Source of the DNA: CAYFVR01 sp046541515
GTDB taxonomy: Bacteria; Desulfobacterota; Desulfobacteria; Desulfobacterales; Desulfococcaceae
Assembly: GCA_046541515.1 (NCBI GenBank)
Contig: JBKHDD010000001.1
Span: 28,099 to 92,098 of the forward strand
DNA: 64,000 nt
Reading direction: 5' to 3'
Shown: piece after piece, positions 1-9,700 of the stretch
How positions within the stretch are numbered: the first letter of the stretch is position 1
Layout: every line of letters begins with the position of its first letter
Translations under genes and position numbers: made by a program
The notes under the pieces: generated by a model
Databases searched by the model: none
Seen by the model: only the letters and a program-made list of their open reading frames with translations
Told to the model about the DNA's origin: nothing

Positions 1-2220
1 GCTCACCGCGTTTTCGGCGTCCCGGGTGCTGGAGACCGGCGCGCCGAAAAGCGCCAGAAAGCCGTCCCCCAGATATTTGTCCACGATGCCGTTGTGGGCG
101 AAGACGATTTCCCCCATCACCGAAAAGAAATGGTTGAGCAGGGCCACGGTTTTCTGGGGACCGACCCGTCGCACGAAATCCGAGGATTTGCGGATGTCGA
201 TGTTGAGCAGGGTGACGGTCTTGAGTTCGTTCAGCCCGGTCTGGCCGCCCTCGGCGCCGTGGAGAATCTGGTCCAGAATCTGGCGGGGAACGAATTTCTG
301 AAACACCCGCCGGATGCCCCGTTCGTGTTCGGCCATGGCCACGGTTTCCTTGTACAGCCGGGCGTTTTCGATGGCGATGCTGACCGATGCGGCGATGGAA
401 ACCAGCAGATCCCGATCTTTTAGCGTGAAATCTCCGCTTAGCTTGTTCATTACCTCGATGACGCCGATGACCTTGCCCTGGGAGATGATCGGCACGCAGA
501 GGATGGACCGGGTGCGGAACCCCGTAAGGTCGTCCACCTGGGGGAAAAAATGGGGCGAACGTTCGGGGTCGTTGACGATCAGCGGTTCGCCCCGGGCCGC
601 CACGGTCCCGGCCACCCCCTGTCCCAGCCGCAGCCGGATGGCGTCCAGATCTCCCAGGTCGATGTTGAACAGCGCCGCGCTGACGATCTCGTCGCCCTCC
701 ACCCGGAAAAGGGTCCCCGCTTCGGCGTTGATGAGCACCCGGATCATGTCCATCGTGTAGCCGAGCACTTTTTGGGTGTCGAAGGTGGAGGACGCCAACG
801 CCCGGCCGATCTGCCGGATGGAGTCCAGCTCCCGATCCCTCCGGGCCAGGCCCGCGGACATTCGGTCCCGCTCCACGGCCAGGGAGACGCTTCCGGCCGC
901 CCAACTGGCCAGGCTCCGGGCGTCGACCAGATCGCTGGGATTTTCGAAGCCCAGCACCAGAGCCCCTTCGGCCGCGCCGTCGCCGGTGATCGGGGCGATC
1001 AGGGCCGCCGGGGCCTCGGCGGCCGGCAAAATGGCCCGGTCGGTTTCGCCGTCCAGCTTCCGGGTGTCCTCGACGATCCGAAGGGTTTTTCGGCCCAGGA
1101 CCCGCTCCATCACCGAACCGGAAACCCCCAGCGTGTCGCCCCGAACGAGACCGGCGGGGGCGGTGCCGACCACGTCGTGAACCATCAGCCGGTGGGTGCG
1201 CCCCGGCTCCCGCAGCAGAATCAGCGCGTAGGCGAAGGGGAGCACCGCCTGGATTTCTCCCAGGACCGCGCTGATCAGCTCCCGGCCCCGGAAACTGGAG
1301 TTGATGACCCCGAATGTTTTTTCCATGGCCCGCAGGTGGCGGGAACGGCGTTCGTTTTCTTTGATGAGCCGCAGGTTTTCGTAGGTGAAGGCCGCGTTGC
1401 TCAACAGCGGAATCAGCACCTCCACGTCCTCCGACGCGTAGGTCCGGTCTTCGTTTTTGCGGGAAATGGTCATCACGCCCACGATGTCCTTGCTGGTTTT
1501 GATGGGCATGCAGACGAAGGATTTGGTGCCGTAATGGGGGCGGTTGGCCCGGCCGAAGCGGGTGTCCCGTTCGATGTCCTCCACGATCAGGGGCGATTTG
1601 TTGATCACCGCGTATTTGGCCACGCTGTTGTCGAAGGGCAGCCGGTCGCCGATGCGGACGTGCTCGCCCAGGCCGATGCTGGCCTTGACCACGAAAGATT
1701 TGGGCTCCTCCCGCTCCAGAATGAGGATGGATCCGATTTCCGAGCCGGTGAGCACCAACGCCCGTTCCAGGGTGACGTAGAGAATCTCCTCGGGATCGAA
1801 GGTCACGTAGCAGAGGTCGGACAGCTCTTTGAGCACCGCGATATCGGTGGCTTTTTTGTCGAGCCGGCCCATGACGGCGGAGAACTTTCGCTCGATGGCG
1901 GAAAAGGCGTGGATCAGGTGATGAAGCTCGTCGGGGTCTCCGGCCGCCTCCTCGGCCTGAAACCGTTCGGCGACTTGGCGGGAGAAGCCCGCGATTTCGT
2001 CGAAGAGCCGCCGCAGCATGAGAATGCCCAGCAGGGAGAAGACGAGCAGGCCCAGGAAAAACAGAGGCAGGTAGGCGTCCTCCAGAAAATCGTGGCGGAC
2101 CGCGAAATAGAGGAAGCCCAGGACGGGAAACAGAAAAAAGAGCCCCACGATCAGGTGGAGCTTGTAGTGAAGGGAGGTCGGTCGGAACAGACGGTCCCGA
2201 AGCCGATGGAGCCGCTTCAT
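1..2220 (-). CDS. Triple-GAF membrane class III adenylate/guanylate cyclase (3' end cut by window edge)
   Basis: The minus strand is open from an ATG at 2220 to the window edge, giving 740 residues without a stop. Two hydrophobic segments (about 20-42 and 48-70) anchor the protein in the inner membrane. A linker follows, then three GAF-type modules (about 123-275, 300-440 and 467-620) with typical text such as FVCMPIKT and SILCVPIISQGKVIGVIEVM. From about residue 665 a class III cyclase domain begins: LLNIDIRKSSDFV carries the first metal aspartate and DKYLGDGFLALFG (about 708-722) is the classic DxxxGD signature. The usual remainder of the catalytic domain lies beyond base 1. The likely role is ligand- or redox-responsive synthesis of cAMP or cGMP; substrate choice cannot be read here because the specificity residues are missing. 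It follows the GAF-HlyD adaptor gene by 64 bases on the same strand, so it probably belongs to the export operon. Confidence 0.9.
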   Translation of the reverse strand, partial: MKRLHRLRDRLFRPTSLHYKLHLIVGLFFLFPVLGFLYFAVRHDFLEDAYLPLFFLGLLVFSLLGILMLRRLFDEIAGFSRQVAERFQAEEAAGDPDELHHLIHAFSAIERKFSAVMGRLDKKATDIAVLKELSDLCYVTFDPEEILYVTLERALVLTGSEIGSILILEREEPKSFVVKASIGLGEHVRIGDRLPFDNSVAKYAVINKSPLIVEDIERDTRFGRANRPHYGTKSFVCMPIKTSKDIVGVMTISRKNEDRTYASEDVEVLIPLLSNAAFTYENLRLIKENERRSRHLRAMEKTFGVINSSFRGRELISAVLGEIQAVLPFAYALILLREPGRTHRLMVHDVVGTAPAGLVRGDTLGVSGSVMERVLGRKTLRIVEDTRKLDGETDRAILPAAEAPAALIAPITGDGAAEGALVLGFENPSDLVDARSLASWAAGSVSLAVERDRMSAGLARRDRELDSIRQIGRALASSTFDTQKVLGYTMDMIRVLINAEAGTLFRVEGDEIVSAALFNIDLGDLDAIRLRLGQGVAGTVAARGEPLIVNDPERSPHFFPQVDDLTGFRTRSILCVPIISQGKVIGVIEVMNKLSGDFTLKDRDLLVSIAASVSIAIENARLYKETVAMAEHERGIRRVFQKFVPRQILDQILHGAEGGQTGLNELKTVTLLNIDIRKSSDFVRRVGPQKTVALLNHFFSVMGEIVFAHNGIVDKYLGDGFLALFGAPVSSTRDAENAVS

Positions 2221-2284
2221 GGGCGGACGCCTTCTATCCTCCGGAGGCGAACGGGCGGCGCGGCGCACGGAGCGGCGAGTCCGG

Positions 2285-3712
2285 TCAAAATCCGGTCAGG
2301 GAGCGGATGGCGATGAGCGGCTTGCGGAAAATCTGAAGGGCCATGAATGTGGAGGGACCGAAAATGCGGGCCGTGCCTTTCTGCCCGGGCTGGACGTCGG
2401 GCGCGTCGCCCACCCAGATGGCGTCCACCACCACCGAAGGCACATCGGTTTCGGACAGGCTCACCTCGAAGCCGACCCGGGTGATCAGCGCCGGAAGGCC
2501 GCGCAGGGGGTTGCTGTCCAGCCGGAGGGAGACCCGGGCCCCTTCCTCCAGAAAACCCACGTCGCTGGCGGGCACCCGGAGCCGCAGCTTGGTCTGGTCC
2601 GGGTCGGCCACGCTCATGACCGCCTGGCCGGTCTGGACCGCCGCGCCGATCAGGGCGTCGGGATCGTCCAGCACGATGACGCCGGGCCGGGCGGTGCGCA
2701 CGTCGGCCCGCTCCTGTTGCTGGGTGTAGAAGACGGTTTCCGCTTCGGCCCGCTTGACCTCCAGGTCTTGCACGGGCAGTTCCGCCCGGGCCTCGGGATC
2801 GCGATGGGCCGCGCCCTGGAGGCGCGCCAGCTTGGCTCGTTCCACGGCCACCTGGCGAAAGGCCTCGTCCAGCCGCTTGTCCAGCACCCGGGCGTCGTAG
2901 CGGTAGAGCACGTCGCCGGGCTCCACCCACTGGCCGGGTCGCACCAGCAACTCCTTGATGATTCCGTCCATGGGGGCGAAAATGTGATGGGGCCGGTCGG
3001 GCGTCACCCGTCCGGGCGCGGTGACCCGGGAGGTCACCGGCATGGCCAGGAAGAGGAGCAGGGCCGCGATCAGGCCCAGGCGAAAATACCGGCCTCGGGT
3101 TTGGGGCCGGCTTCGGGCGCGGAGCAACCCGTGGCCGAGAAAAAGGGCGGCGTGCTGGAGCAGCTCCACGTCGGACCGTTCCCACCGGTTTCCGTGCCAC
3201 CGCTCCAGCCAGAGGGCGTGGCGCGGCGGCTGGCTCTGGTCGTTGGTCAGCCACAGCGGAAGCCAGAGAATTTGCGCGCCGCCCATGGCCCGTTGCACCG
3301 CGTAAAGGGAGGGGGCCGAATCCCGCTCGGCGTCGGCCACCGCCGGCACCACCACCGCCTCGGGCCGTGCGCCGAACCGTTTTCGGGCCGTTTCCACCGC
3401 GTCGGCAAAGGCGCTGTCCTGGGCCGCCGCGCCGCCCCCGTTGACGGCGGCGATGGTCGGTTTGCCGTTCAGCCGAACCAGCACCGCCCGATCGACCCGG
3501 GTCAGCTCGGAAATCCGGTTGACGGCGATGGCGGCGGCCTCCTGGGGGGCCGGCGTCGAAAAGACGGCGGCGCACATCCGGATGAACCGGGTGAGCAGTT
3601 GCTCTCGGGCGACGCCGGCCGGGGGCGGAAACGGGCGACGGGCCTGTCCGGCGCCGGCGCCGTGGTTCGGTCCGCCGACCGTTTCGCCGATTTCTGGCGG
3701 TTTACGGCTCAA
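2285..3712 (-). CDS. GAF-like domain fused to HlyD-type membrane fusion adaptor
   Basis: 475 residues. An N-terminal cytoplasmic region (about 35-190) looks like a degenerate GAF domain (EAAAIAVNRISELTRVDRAV, then ERSDVELLQHAALFLG). One transmembrane segment at about 212-232 (LGLIAALLLFLAMPV) follows, then a periplasmic adaptor part: a lipoyl/barrel half (ITAPGRV-like start, IFAPMDGIIKELLVRPGQWVEPGDVLYRYD), a short helical hairpin and a C-terminal beta-barrel ending in VQPGQKGTARIFG. Adaptors of this family bridge inner-membrane export proteins to TolC. The start is a TTG preceded by GAGG at good spacing, overlapping the upstream adaptor gene by 11 bases, so translation is probably coupled. 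A later start would remove part of the GAF-like region but not the adaptor. The sensory head on an adaptor is unusual. Confidence 0.85.
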   Translation of the reverse strand: MSRKPPEIGETVGGPNHGAGAGQARRPFPPPAGVAREQLLTRFIRMCAAVFSTPAPQEAAAIAVNRISELTRVDRAVLVRLNGKPTIAAVNGGGAAAQDSAFADAVETARKRFGARPEAVVVPAVADAERDSAPSLYAVQRAMGGAQILWLPLWLTNDQSQPPRHALWLERWHGNRWERSDVELLQHAALFLGHGLLRARSRPQTRGRYFRLGLIAALLLFLAMPVTSRVTAPGRVTPDRPHHIFAPMDGIIKELLVRPGQWVEPGDVLYRYDARVLDKRLDEAFRQVAVERAKLARLQGAAHRDPEARAELPVQDLEVKRAEAETVFYTQQQERADVRTARPGVIVLDDPDALIGAAVQTGQAVMSVADPDQTKLRLRVPASDVGFLEEGARVSLRLDSNPLRGLPALITRVGFEVSLSETDVPSVVVDAIWVGDAPDVQPGQKGTARIFGPSTFMALQIFRKPLIAIRSLTGF

Positions 3713-4496
3713 CCCGGACCTCGCCCTTCATGCCCGGCAACAGCCGTCGGCCCCCGGCCTCCACGCTCCAGATGACCTGGGCGGTATTGCTTCGCTCGTC
3801 CACCTCCGGGGCCACGGCGTCCACCGTGCCTTTGATTTCGGCTTCCAGATCATGGATGTACAGGGTGTGGGTATCGCCCGCCCTGAGCCGCGCTGCGACG
3901 CTTGCGGGCAGATTGGCGACGGCCCGGATGCGGGCCAGATTGACCATGTCCAGCACCGGCTGGCCCGCCGTCACCCACTCGTGGGCCTCCACGTGGCGGC
4001 GGACCACCATGCCGGAAAAGGGGGCGCGGATGGTGGACTGGGCGATCTGCCGCTTGTATATCTGCACGTCGGCCCAGGTCACGTCGCGTTCCATGCGGAC
4101 CTTTTGCACCTCCTCGTTGGTGGCCAGTCCCCGCTGATTGAGTTGGGTCAGTTCCTGAATTTGCTTTTCCAGATGGCCGAGAGCCGCTTCCCCTCGTTTT
4201 TTTCGGAGGACGGCCTCCCCCACGTCCACCTGGGCGATCATCGCGCCTTTTTTGACGGTGTCGCCCACGTCGGGCTTGAGGCTGGTGAGGGTGCCCGCCC
4301 GCTCGGCCGAAAGCACCGCCTTCTGGCGGGCCTCGAACACCACCGGAAAGGGCTGGAACACTCCCGGCGGCTCCTCCGATTCCGAAACCACAGGCAGCGT
4401 TTCGGCGGTATCCTGGGCGGAAACTGGGAGGGAATAAAAAGGAAACAACGCCAAGGCGGCGCCGATCGCGATGGTTGCGAGCCGAAAACGGGCCAT
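3702..4496 (-). CDS. Short periplasmic HlyD/RND-type adaptor protein
   Basis: 264 residues with a signal peptide (hydrophobic stretch 6-24, likely cut after SAQ). The mature part has the split lipoyl motif of membrane fusion proteins (VVFEARQKAVLSAERAGTLTSL, then GDTVKKGAMIAQVD), a short coiled-coil hairpin (about 105-150), and the return half IRAPFSGMVVRRHVEAHEWV. The C-terminal barrel ends RRLLPGMKGEVRVEP. It lacks a transmembrane anchor beyond the signal peptide. The ATG lies one base after the stop of the M50-like gene, and its own stop overlaps the next adaptor, so the three are translationally coupled. Its role is inferred to be one of the periplasmic bridge subunits of the locus. Confidence 0.88.
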   Translation of the reverse strand: MARFRLATIAIGAALALFPFYSLPVSAQDTAETLPVVSESEEPPGVFQPFPVVFEARQKAVLSAERAGTLTSLKPDVGDTVKKGAMIAQVDVGEAVLRKKRGEAALGHLEKQIQELTQLNQRGLATNEEVQKVRMERDVTWADVQIYKRQIAQSTIRAPFSGMVVRRHVEAHEWVTAGQPVLDMVNLARIRAVANLPASVAARLRAGDTHTLYIHDLEAEIKGTVDAVAPEVDERSNTAQVIWSVEAGGRRLLPGMKGEVRVEP

Positions 4497-4497
4497 G

Positions 4498-6687
4498 TCA
4501 AAAAAATCCTCGTTCGGAGAGGGGTTGCCAAATGCCTGCGGCGGCGCGGACCAGGAGCGGCCGTCCCGCCGTTCGCAGCCAGAGGCGGGAGGGAAGCCCG
4601 TGGGCCAGGCGACCGGGGGGCGGGGTTTCCACCTCGAAGGTCAGGGTGAAAAAGGCGTCCCGGGGCCGACGTCCCAGGGAATCTTCCATCGATACAATAG
4701 GCCCGCCGGCGATGTCAAACAGACTTTGATTGGGAAGGCGAGACACGGGGAAGCGGCTGCGTTCCACCAGCCGTGCCCGGATGGCCGGTATTTCCGGGGC
4801 CGGCAGTCGGATGGTCGCCGCCTGAATGGGCAAGTCCCGGAGGTCGGGCATGGCCTTTTCATGCACGAACGCCTTGACCTCCTGCCGGCCCGGGGTCATC
4901 ACCGTGAAGAGATGGGCGCCCCGGGGCAGAAATGCGCCGGCGTACAGGTCCGAGTTTACGTCCACCACCCGGCCGTCGGCGGGAGCGCGGATTTCCAGCT
5001 GGGCCATGGCCTCCCGGTATTGGTCCAGGATGCTTTGAAGCCGTTCCGCCTCGGCGGCGAGCCATTGGCCGTAGGCCACCTGCTCGGGGCTGGTGCCCAG
5101 GTTCCGAATGCTGGCCCGGACCTTTTCGAGATCAAATTCGGACTGCCGCCGTTCGAAGGCCAGGGTTTCGCTTTGGAGGCGAACCAGGGTCTCCCCTTCG
5201 GTCACCGTCCGGCCCTCGGCGGGCAACACGTCGGCCAGCCGTCCGGCGGCCGGGGATTTCACCCGGATCGCCTCCTTGAACAGCAAGAGGGAAGGGATGG
5301 ATTCGAAACGGGGCAGGGGCAGAACCAGAAGCGTCAGAAGCGCCGCGAAAGCCGCCGAGCTTGCGGCGATCCGGAGGCGGGAGCCCCAGTGCCGTCTGCC
5401 GCGCCACGCGGCCCGCACTTCGCCGACGAGGGGGCGGACCATGAATAGCCAGAGTTGCAGCAGAAACACCGCAAGCCCCAGCGCCGGAAACAGCAGGAAG
5501 TAGACCGCGATGGCGATTGTCGCCCCGATAAACAGTCGATAGAGGGCGGCGAAAAAGCCGTAGACCAGCATGGCCCGGCGATGGGGATGGATTTCCGGGG
5601 AGGGCGCCTTCCAGTCCAGCAGCAGCCTTCGAACGCCGTGGCGAAGCATCGCGAACGCCCGGGGGCGCAGGTTGTCGATGCCCCAGAGGTCCATCAAAAG
5701 ATAATATCCGTCGTACCGCATGAACGGATTGAGGTTGATCAGAACCGTGGAAACCAGGGACGTGCCGGACAGGAAGAAAAAAATGCTCCGGGCGATCCCG
5801 TCGGGAACGCCGGCCCAAAGCAGTAGGGCGATTCCGGCCACCGTCAGCTCGAACAAGACCCCGGCCGCGCTGATGCGCGTTCGCCTTCGGCGGTCGGGCA
5901 GTTTCCAGGCGTCGGTGGTGTCGGTATAGAGCAGCGGCCAGACCACGATGAGCATGATTCCCATGCTCCGCACGTGGAGTCCCATGGCCTTGGCGGCGTA
6001 GGCGTGGGCGAATTCGTGGCCGATTTTGAGCAGAACGAGACAGGCGAGGAAGGCCAGCCCGCCCTGGGGCGTGAACAGATAGTTGACCGTGCCCAGGTAG
6101 GTTTCGATCTCCTGCATCGTGAGCGCCAGCCCCGTCAGGCCGCAGAGCAGGTAGAACCAGCGTAAGGGCGGCGACCAGAGCATGGCCGCCCAGCGAACGG
6201 TCCGATGGAGAAAGGCGTCGGGGCGGAGCAGGGGAATCCGAAAAAAAATGCTCCCCCGGCGGAGCTGCTCCAACAGGGACGGAGGCCCGAGGTCCCCGCC
6301 GCCGGCGGCCGACCGTTCAGCGTAATCGGCGGGCAGACGGGCCAGCCGCTCCCGTTGCAGCATGGTCAGAAAGGCGACCACCTCGGCGGCGCTGGGGCGA
6401 AGGGTGGTGGTCTGGTACAAATGTCGAACGGCGGATTCGAGGTCCCGCCCGGTGGTGAGGCGGTAGACCAGTTCCCCTTCGGCGTGGCCCAGCCGGTAGG
6501 TGTTGCCCCGGACCGGGTCCTCCAGCACCCAGGACCGTTGGCCGTCGTACTCCAACGGGCCCGGAAACAGCTTCAGGTCCGGACGCAATCCCCGCCAGGG
6601 GGCTTCCAGGTAATCTTCCAGGTTCGCGGGGGCGGAAGGCGCGGCTTCCGGCGGGGCGGGGCGAGGCGAATCGGCGTCGGTGGTCAT
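4498..6687 (-). CDS. M50-peptidase-like polytopic membrane protein fused to HlyD adaptor domain
   Basis: 729 residues. The N-terminus (about 40-140) resembles a PqqD-like/winged module (DPVRGNTYRLGHAEGELVYRL). The membrane core contains the site-2 protease zinc motif HEFAH (about 226-230) and a distal NPFMRYDGYYLLMD segment (about 315-328) that supplies the third zinc ligand in M50 proteins. After further membrane spans (about 380-460) the C-terminal third is a periplasmic adaptor (SPAAGRLADVLPAEGRTVTEGETLVRL; later IRAPADGRVVDVNSDLYAGA). Proteins of this architecture are usually annotated as putative peptide zinc metalloproteases in secretion or bacteriocin loci. It follows the adhesin stop by 52 bases. 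The visible Shine-Dalgarno is poor, so expression probably depends on readthrough from the adhesin gene. Whether it cleaves the adhesin or acts as the inner-membrane translocation partner is not known. Confidence 0.88.
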   Translation of the reverse strand: MTTDADSPRPAPPEAAPSAPANLEDYLEAPWRGLRPDLKLFPGPLEYDGQRSWVLEDPVRGNTYRLGHAEGELVYRLTTGRDLESAVRHLYQTTTLRPSAAEVVAFLTMLQRERLARLPADYAERSAAGGGDLGPPSLLEQLRRGSIFFRIPLLRPDAFLHRTVRWAAMLWSPPLRWFYLLCGLTGLALTMQEIETYLGTVNYLFTPQGGLAFLACLVLLKIGHEFAHAYAAKAMGLHVRSMGIMLIVVWPLLYTDTTDAWKLPDRRRRTRISAAGVLFELTVAGIALLLWAGVPDGIARSIFFFLSGTSLVSTVLINLNPFMRYDGYYLLMDLWGIDNLRPRAFAMLRHGVRRLLLDWKAPSPEIHPHRRAMLVYGFFAALYRLFIGATIAIAVYFLLFPALGLAVFLLQLWLFMVRPLVGEVRAAWRGRRHWGSRLRIAASSAAFAALLTLLVLPLPRFESIPSLLLFKEAIRVKSPAAGRLADVLPAEGRTVTEGETLVRLQSETLAFERRQSEFDLEKVRASIRNLGTSPEQVAYGQWLAAEAERLQSILDQYREAMAQLEIRAPADGRVVDVNSDLYAGAFLPRGAHLFTVMTPGRQEVKAFVHEKAMPDLRDLPIQAATIRLPAPEIPAIRARLVERSRFPVSRLPNQSLFDIAGGPIVSMEDSLGRRPRDAFFTLTFEVETPPPGRLAHGLPSRLWLRTAGRPLLVRAAAGIWQPLSERGFF

Positions 6688-6739
6688 GGGGCGTGAAGTG
6701 GCGCCGGGCCGGCGAGGGGATCGCCGGCCCGGCGGAAAA

Positions 6740-9700
6740 TTATCGCCACGTGCGGTCGAGGTTCTTTCGGTTGGCGAAAAAGGCCTCCCGAATTCCGTTG
6801 GGTTCCATCTCGTTGAAGGTCTCCTGGTTTTGACCTTCCCGGAAGACCCGTTCCGGCGTTTCGGGCAGACCGCCCAGGTCCACGCCGAAGGCGCCCGCCT
6901 CCACGTTGAAGCCCGGGTCGCCCGGCTCCTCCATGAAGAGCTGGGAATACAGGTCGTACTCCTCGTCCAGATACAGCGAGGGCGGCTTCCAGCCCAGGTC
7001 GGTCATGTCCCCCCAGGAAAGAGAGCCGAACTGGGATTCCGAATTCAGGGTATTGGCGAAGCGGCAGCCCAGATGGCTGCGCAGGGCCTCCTCGATGGAA
7101 CAGAAATCGGCGACGAAGTCCTCGCCGCCGGGGCCGAGCCCTCGAAAGGTGATGCCCGCCTGGCCGCCCGTGACGCCCACCATGCCGGGGAGGTTGACGG
7201 GGCCGGGGCTGATGCCGTCGGGACCGTCGGCGTCCGGCGGGGCGATGGGCTGGAGCGGCGGGCTCGGGGGCGGCGTCGGCAGTTCCGGCAGGGTGTCCGG
7301 ATCGGATTGGGCCACCCGGATGAGAATGGTGTCCACGTCGGTAAGGGCGTCGCGGTCGTTGGGCGTTTTTTCGTCGAGCCCGTCGGGGACCAGGTCGCCG
7401 CGTTCGTCCACGATGGGATTTCCCTCCTCGTCGAAAGGCGCAACCACGCAACGGAAGCCGTTGCTTCCCACGAAGGACGGGTTGATTCCCTCGTACCCGA
7501 AATCGTTGGAGGTGACGGTCAGGGTGTCCTCGCCGGTGAAATTCCCCGGCGGCGCGTAGGACAGCGAATCCAGGACCGCGTTGACCGCTTCGATGGAACC
7601 GGTCAGGGTCAGGTCCGCCGTGCCGTTGCCGTCGATCTGGACGCCCTGGCCTCCCTCCGCGACGTTCAAAACGCCGAAGATGACGCCCAGATTGACGGAC
7701 ATTTCCGCCGGACCTTCCACGTCGCCCACGTCGAGCCGGCCGCCGACGTCCACGATGGCGCCGGAGGGAACGATAATTTCACCGGGAACCTGGTTGACCG
7801 GCGCGTCGTTGACGGGGATGATGGCGATTCGGGAAAAGGCGGTGCTGCTCTGGCCCGGGCCCTCGCCGTCGATGGGAACGTCGGTCACCGTCACCGCGGC
7901 CACCCGGCGCACGCTCTCCCCGGCGGGGGTGGTGTCGCTGGGGTTTTGAGAGTCGTTGTCGTAGGTGACCGTGTTCAGGATTTGCTGATAGGCTTCGGTG
8001 GAAGCGATTCCCTGGAATTCCAGCGTCAAGGCCACCACTTGGCCGGCGGCGTTGGTCTGCTGGGCAACGTTCACCGTGATATTGGTGTTTGGATCGGCGT
8101 TGACGGCGTCCAGTACGTCTTGACTAAAGCCCAGGGATTCCAACAGTCCGGACTCGGCGTTCTGGTCCAGCGCCAAAAGTTGTCCTCCCTGTTCCGGCGG
8201 CGGGGAGGCCGGGCCGCCGGAATCCAGCCGATTTGTCAACTCCACGGTCATGCGCTGGATCAGGCCGTTGTCGTCGGCGATCAGGATGTCTTGGTCGGCG
8301 ATGGGCACCGGGGTGCAGTCGCTGTCTTCGATGAAGAAGACGTTGTAGTTGCCGGTGTCTTCGTTCCCCGGGGCCTGGGGACCCGCCGGCGGGATGTCGT
8401 TTTCCGGGTCGGCGCCGCCGTCGTCGTCTTCGTCCAGGTCGATGGTTGGAGGCGCGTCGCCGGGGAAGATGGCGATCTGGATGTTGTCGGCGTCCTGGAG
8501 CGGGCCGGGAAGGCCGGCGTTGCCCAGGTCGTTGGAAGTGATTTTAATGGTGTCGTAGGCTTGATCCGAGGCCGCGTTGTTCAGTTCGTTCAGGTCGGCC
8601 TCGTAGCGAAGGCCGGTCTGAATGGCGGCGCCGACGTCGGCCAGATCCCCCCGGATGGTCACGGTCTGGGAGCCGTTGGCGCCGCCGACAATCGTGACGC
8701 CGGCCAGACTTTCCAGAAAGACTTGGCTGCCGGCCCGATCCACCGAAACCGTCAGGTCGATCTGGCCGGGATTGGAACCGGCTTCCTCGCCCTTGGCCAG
8801 GTCGATGTCTTGGAGGGTGATGCCGGTGAAGGTGATCCGGCCGTTCTCGTCCAGCCGTTGTTGTTCGTTCACCACGTCGTCGTTGTCCGGGTCCAGGTTG
8901 GGGCCCAAAACGATGTCCGGCCGGTCGTTGACGGCCAGCACCGGCAACTCGCCCGTGCCTTCCTGGCTGAAAGCGACGTTGTCGCCCACCGTGTTCACGA
9001 AAGTCCCCGGGGTGCCGGCGAATTCGGCGGCGTCCCAAGATTTGGCGGCGATGGTGGGCGTGACGGCGCCGGGTTCCTCGTCGGTGTTGAAATTCTCGTT
9101 CGGAATGAACCGAATCTGGTCCGCGGGGCCCAGCAGCAAGGCGTTCGCCTCGCCGAGCTGGCCGTTGTCGATGGGCGTCCACTGGCCGTCGGAATCGAGA
9201 AACTGCCACTGGCCGTTGGCGTCGTCCACCGCCGTGATGGCCAGCGCCTCGCCCCCCTGGTTGGGCGGCTGGTTGGGCAGGTTGAAGCTGGCGACGATGT
9301 CTTGGACCGTGAAGCCTTCCACCTGGTCGGGCGTCCGGGGCGAAAAGAAGGGATCGTTGGGATTCCCGTTGTCCTCGAAGATGCCGTTCCCGAAATCAAA
9401 TTCGGGTGGCGCGTCGGCGTCGATTTGGATGGTTCGGGTGACCGTGTCGCTTTTTGGGCCGTCCATGAATTGCGGGTCGGTCGGCGCGGGAATCTGGGGT
9501 TCCGAAAAGTCGCCCTCGCCGCCGGAATTGTTGTCGGTGACGGTGATGGCGACGACCCGATCGGCCTCTTCGTTGGCCTGGGCCGCGTCGGCGGCGTTGT
9601 TGACGTAGGATACTTGGCGGGCCACGTCTTCGGCGCGGGAAAGGGTGAATGCCTGGCCGTTGGTCGGGGTCAGCACCAGGGTCCGACCCCCTTCCTGAAC

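Noticed and set aside
550..2316. Long plus-strand open frame (588 codons)
   Set aside because: It is antisense to a clear GAF-cyclase on the minus strand; its translation is rich in His, Gly, Gln and Val and has no domain.
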